Assembly: GCA_963974215.1 (NCBI GenBank) | Contig: CAXBBL010000008.1 | Location: 62,001 to 126,000 of the forward strand | Length of the DNA stretch: 64,000 nt | Source: Croceimicrobium sp963974215 | GTDB taxonomy: Bacteria; Bacteroidota; Bacteroidia; Flavobacteriales; Schleiferiaceae | Reading direction: 5' to 3' | Shown here: piece after piece, positions 61,301 to 64,000 of the stretch | How the letters are laid out: each line of letters starts with the position of its first letter | How positions within the stretch are numbered: the stretch's first letter is position 1 | Notes under the pieces: model-generated | What the model was told of the DNA's origin: nothing | Seen by the model: the letters and a program-made list of their open reading frames with translations, nothing else | Databases searched by the model: none | Made by a program: the position numbers and the translations under genes

Positions 61301-62403
61301 AAGATTTGGTGAGAGAAGGAATGTTGAATAGAATCCAATAATTGCCCTTGACTGAGGGATATTTGGGGACTGCCTATTTGAAAGCCATGGCTTACATTAG
61401 CATTGCTATCTATTGTAGCAAATAGTTGAATGATAAGGGTATCGCCAGCAGTAAGTCCCTGATTTAAATTAGCAAAGCGTAGAGTATCATTAATTAAACT
61501 ATCACCAGCTAGTGTTGCTAGAGTATTCGCGCCGGAACTGTTACTAAACTCTCTTAATTGAAAAATCTGGAAATCGCTAGCCAGCATGCTACCGCTAAAA
61601 GGGATTGATACATTTAAGATGGTCGTATTGTTATTTAATGCGATCAAACGGAAATCACTAATAAGGTGCAGACTATCACCTTGCAGCGCCGAATTATTTA
61701 GGCTATCGCTAAAATTCTTGATTAGCACTTGCGTCGAGGAACTTGACAAAGTGCTAAAAGCGGTGGTTGAAATAGGTAAAATCGCCGTACCATTTGACAC
61801 TTCCTCTTGCCAGTTAGTAGGGTCTTGAATGAAGCTCCGGTAATTACTAAAACTATTCTCGCCACTTCGGAGACCTTGGTAAAATCCACCATCTGGGCTG
61901 CTAGTTTGATTGAATTGGATATAAGCTTGATTTTGAACTAAGTCGGTAGAGGCGATATTTCCGGCCTCATTGTTTGAGTTCTCGATAGCACTAAGCCATT
62001 GGCTCACCTCATTTTCGTTCGGACCTAAATAAGCTAAGAGGGCATCGCCACTGCCTGAGAGATTAAAATTGCCACTAACACTGTTTATTATTCCTGCACT
62101 CGCGCTTAAGTTAGTACTAGAGCTAGCATCATTAATTACAATAATCGCTCCGGCGGGAGTAAGGCTTGAGTTTGTCCAAGCGAGAATTCCTTCGCCGCTA
62201 TTCAGAGTAGAGTCATTTACAATCTCATTATCCGTGAAATATATTGTGGTGTTTGCCGCAATAGGACTTAAAGCGACAAAAGCGAAATCGTCACCACCGT
62301 CAGCATTGAAGGCCACAAAGGATATTTGATTAAGACTTTGAGCGCTTGCCAGCGAGTAGGTAAAAAACAATAGACATAAATACTGTAAAGCTTTAGGAAT
62401 CAT
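58339..62403 (-). CDS. Giant T9SS surface protein with lamin-tail domain
   Basis: This 1354-residue protein has a signal peptide (YLCLLFFTYSLASAQ), an N-terminal domain similar to secreted nuclease/LTD-associated modules (FVAFNADGGDDFAFVALSPI), several long Ser/Asn-rich beta segments, a lamin-tail-like domain near residue 660 (LIISQYYEGQSNDKWVEISN, then VGDTAIDLSSFYLGRWSN) and a T9SS C-terminal domain (ISSHDGNLKTLKIFLRKS at the end). Such proteins are exported and displayed; the role may be adhesion. No catalytic nuclease motif was seen. A hairpin lies in the 5' leader. Confidence 0.82.
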   Translation of the reverse strand: MIPKALQYLCLLFFTYSLASAQSLNQISFVAFNADGGDDFAFVALSPIAANTTIYFTDNEIVNDSTLNSGEGILAWTNSSLTPAGAIIVINDASSSTNLSASAGIINSVSGNFNLSGSGDALLAYLGPNENEVSQWLSAIENSNNEAGNIASTDLVQNQAYIQFNQTSSPDGGFYQGLRSGENSFSNYRSFIQDPTNWQEEVSNGTAILPISTTAFSTLSSSSTQVLIKNFSDSLNNSALQGDSLHLISDFRLIALNNNTTILNVSIPFSGSMLASDFQIFQLREFSNSSGANTLATLAGDSLINDTLRFANLNQGLTAGDTLIIQLFATIDSNANVSHGFQIGSPQISLSQGQLLDSIQHSFSHQILTLKPQVLISHFNYTANLDSLKQGSSNHAIHAFQINSQFKPSSLLSLNAFLQGSFQTTDITFFKLWSSSDNTFNSIDDQLISVCNYIDTNGGIEFTAINQSLIKNRQNHFFISVDLNCSAQIGNSFRLVKMDSSNFKFDRSVEISGDAAASASIVITELQAQNVDALSYQVQGTSLNIAWTLPSCFDEVVVFIHNQAFNDSIYGQFIVNSNSYLDSTNSTLSSGARAVYAGTSNSLILGSLDAGQHYYLKVFTRSGNKWSSGESFDFLLANSPALIISQYYEGQSNDKWVEISNVGDTAIDLSSFYLGRWSNTSQPIASASSSNQLSGVLAAGNSMLMQHSSASNPLYASGTSGGALAFNGDDALAICSNSAEWENRIDCIYGQGNWGENTSFYRKAWVLNPQRNVAILNGTGEWVEVSNTAVDTASIGSSARLGEHQSGLATGDFTFNGSIWLPQNPQGISTVQNTVVIQSGQATINADVSCSNLQVLHQAKLDINNGAALRVEDSIVNNGEITLSEKASILQNDSASINVNSGVGSYRIKRTYQATATDRFKFWASPIADAHIESSFANSNPLDRYYYQAGGQNSGYRSYINGKMKAGWAYAVTPNLPLNPQLKNFNDSVVFQGDTLNNGTITLQMDSLNPGDFIFLGNPYPSPIDFDLFLVENNNINGSIWFWDASPDDKGNSAFAVWNNQGAVPVGNSKKASPSNIIPSMQGFIIRAGQNIASNSQHTFIFKNSMRIAPPSSNHPFYKNKSANQKLPLRLRSNQAESLCLVALDSSATQLFEESVDAPIYKANQNQSFYSIANQKELSIQAVNSKFEGELIIPLGVDAWHTGNYSIILDSTAWLESHLSVTLIDSLTAFERDLKSQAYSFVINQTGIDTTRFYLKLTKEEESYIGINPNEYGTFFAYQNQKGQLEIDLSDLDHSFNELQLLNLKAQLIESWPLGSSQKKYVFTRSNNQEGIFILKISSHDGNLKTLKIFLRKS

Positions 62404-63085
62404 AACTTTGATTTTATTGGTTCAAGGAGGAAGAAAAATGCTCGCTAAAAGCATTTTTACCTTTGCAACAAAACTCAGTCTTAAGAGGCATTTTATTATT
62501 AGGATAAATGATTATGAAAGGCTTATCCTAAATGCTTACCCAACTGATAAATACCAGATTAGCCGAATAATTTAAAAAGGAGACTCTTATTATCTTTTCC
62601 CTGTAAAAATGACACGGGCTGAATTCCCCTGAATTAGAACCTAAGTTCTGAACAATTTCATATTGCAGCCGTTACCAAATTGTAAGGAGACGCTAGCCAA
62701 GAAGTAAATTATTTAGGGCAACAGGTTTGTAAAATAAAATCAAACTAAGTTGAGAACATTAGCTGTGGTATATCACAATGATCTAGGCAGCCGAATTTAT
62801 GATTTATCGAAAAATATAAAAAAAGCAATTTCTTTCGATCTGAATTATTCGACTCTCTTTCTCATCTTAGCTCACAAGGTTTCCCAAGCTCGGCTTTATC
62901 TCCCCTATTTATTTTGATTTAAAGTCTACTCTTCAGTAGCATCGGGCTTATTCGTGAGTTAAAAAAAACTTCTTCTGATAAGAATGCTTGTATTGCAGCC
63001 CTACTAATCCTTTAAGAGTAGCTCCATACGGCAGAAGATGCTTTATACACCTAAGAGGCAAATATTAACAATTTAAAAAATCACA
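62404..63085. other. Intergenic region of 682 bp without recognised gene
   Basis: This gap holds no ORF of useful size and no tRNA-like fold. Two local signals stand out: a perfect 8-bp hairpin (AAAAATGC/GCATTTTT, 62434-62458) and a plus-strand TACCTTTG box (62458-62465) that overlaps its end and faces into the empty region. The remainder is AT-rich and unremarkable. The box may be fortuitous or the start of an unrecognised small RNA. Confidence 0.5.
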
Positions 63086-63568
63086 ATGGATCAATTCAAT
63101 CAACATGGATTACGAATTTCAAGAAAAAACGGCCTATTTCTCGCCAGTTTTCTAATAGCCTATTTTTTAATAATGAGAGTATTAGGACTAGGTCATGAAT
63201 ACTACCTACGATTATTTAATGGCCTTATTTTAATTTTGATGATGCGTCAAGGCATTATTGCCTATCGCCGTTTCCTAGAGGAGGAAAAATACGGTTCCTC
63301 TTTCGATTTTTTCCGTCTTAATTTACGAACCGCCTTTATTGGAATTGCTGTATTCACCGTCTTTTTAGCCATATACCTCGATATTATTGATCCCGCCTTT
63401 ATGGCCGAATTAAAAGAACAAGAAAATGCTAATCCTTTTTTAAGTCCTGTTAGTGCAGCTGGGATTGTTTTTATTGAAGGTCTGGGCTCTGCTTTCGTTT
63501 TAAGCTATCTTGTAGTTCAAGCTATGAAAAAACGCACGATAGAATTGCAAAAGCAGTCTGCCAAATAA
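63086..63568 (+). CDS. DUF4199-like membrane protein
   Basis: This 160-residue protein has four hydrophobic segments (residues 18-35, 41-60, 86-106 and 122-146) and a basic C-terminus. It resembles DUF4199 proteins, which are common in Bacteroidota and have no known function: RLFNGLILILMMRQGIIAYR, then YGSSFDFFRLNLRTAFIGIA. It lies alone, convergent with the AraC regulator. Confidence 0.65.
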   Translation: MDQFNQHGLRISRKNGLFLASFLIAYFLIMRVLGLGHEYYLRLFNGLILILMMRQGIIAYRRFLEEEKYGSSFDFFRLNLRTAFIGIAVFTVFLAIYLDIIDPAFMAELKEQENANPFLSPVSAAGIVFIEGLGSAFVLSYLVVQAMKKRTIELQKQSAK

Positions 63569-63679
63569 TTAAAGTTCAAAATCATTAAACCTCACTGCGT
63601 CAATTTGATAATAACCTATCATATAACTAAACTGTTTTGTTGCTGATAATCAGACAACAGCATTTGAGTCTGACAGATT

Positions 63680-64000
63680 TTAAGTCGAACACAAATTATT
63701 AGGGCTAACACCATATTGTCTTTTAAAGGCTTTTGAGAAGGTAGGAAGATCATTATATCCTACCAATCCAGCTATTTCCTTTAGGCGGTAGTCTGTGTTT
63801 CGAATTAACTCAATTGCTTTGTTTAGTCGCCACAGGCTTAATTGTTTGGTGGGAGAAATGCCCATGGCTGATTTATACTGTCTTTGAAAATGAAAGTGCG
63901 AATACCCTACCAAATCGGCTAATTTTTCCAAGCTTAAGTCTTCCGCTAAATTCGAATGCATAAATTCATTTACTGTGGCAACCTTTTGTATTAGCTCTTG
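63680..64000 (-). CDS. AraC-family regulator, 5'-truncated by the window edge
   Basis: About 107 C-terminal codons are present, encoding the AraC DNA-binding domain with its two helix-turn-helix motifs: LSLEKLADLVGYSHFHFQRQ and LKEIAGLVGYNDLPTFSKAF, followed by the terminal KRQYGVSPNNL. The reading frame stays open to the window end, so the sensor domain lies outside. The regulated genes cannot be identified. Confidence 0.88.
   Translation of the reverse strand, partial: QELIQKVATVNEFMHSNLAEDLSLEKLADLVGYSHFHFQRQYKSAMGISPTKQLSLWRLNKAIELIRNTDYRLKEIAGLVGYNDLPTFSKAFKRQYGVSPNNLCST

Noticed and set aside
63622..63662. Imperfect hairpin GTTGCTGA...TCAGACAAC between the DUF4199-like and AraC genes
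   Set aside because: The stem is short with a mismatch and there is no T-run; it may be chance.

Overview
The window looks like a chromosomal segment of a member of the Bacteroidota, most likely a marine-type Flavobacteriales. The grounds are: five secreted proteins with type IX secretion (T9SS) C-terminal sorting domains; families typical of the phylum (DUF6095, DUF5723, DUF4199-like, a fused alpha/beta E1 ketoacid dehydrogenase, PorE-like OmpA proteins); Bacteroidota-type promoters with a -7 box TAnnTTTG; and low-GC, densely packed genes. About 58 protein genes are supported. No rRNA, tRNA, CRISPR array, prophage or intact insertion sequence was seen.

Layout. 1-8.5 kb: pirin, CvfB-like S1 protein and SulP transporter (minus), then xseA-xseB, ornithine aminotransferase and an RlmD-type rRNA methyltransferase without the usual Fe-S cysteines. 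8.8-14.2 kb: DUF3332 protein, Gfo/Idh oxidoreductase, TonB-C-like protein, pterin dehydratase, phosphoribosyltransferase and a hipBA module. 14.2-16.8 kb: a three-gene overlapping carotenoid operon (CrtI/CrtD-like desaturase, CruF-like protein, CrtZ). 16.9-21 kb: T9SS protein, then an operon of a DUF2089 zinc-ribbon protein, a membrane protein and a secreted alpha/beta hydrolase. 21-32.7 kb: housekeeping and metabolism (glyA, fahA, second pirin, CDF transporter, kdsB, TIGR02757 protein, rhomboid, rarA). 32.7-38.7 kb: an unknown lipoprotein/DUF5723/lipoprotein operon and a PorE-like protein. 39-50.4 kb: fused E1, RsmB-like protein, T9SS protein, murQ, M28 peptidase, msrB, trmD and rplS. 50.4-57.9 kb: second PorE-like protein, AsmA protein with a coiled-coil tail, glutamate/dicarboxylate symporter and aroC. 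58-64 kb: a small sorting-domain protein, a 1354-residue T9SS surface protein, a quiet 680-bp gap, a DUF4199-like protein and a partial AraC regulator.

The most unusual non-coding signal is a roughly 263-bp element present three times (3461-3724, 18517-18771, 43056-43318), with a short possible relic at 28-43. It has imperfect terminal inverted repeats and two internal hairpins built on the same AGCGGGCT core, and it has no ORF. One copy supplies the stop codon of the neighbouring T9SS gene. Other points of interest are a near-identical 22-bp repeat on both sides of the hipBA promoter, a probable monocyclic carotenoid (saproxanthin/myxol-type) operon, the DUF2089 operon with a 9-bp inverted repeat upstream, frequent TTG starts, and four convergent gene pairs that share a 4-nt TTAA/TTAG overlap holding both stop codons.

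All assignments come from reading the sequence and remembered family motifs; no database search was run.
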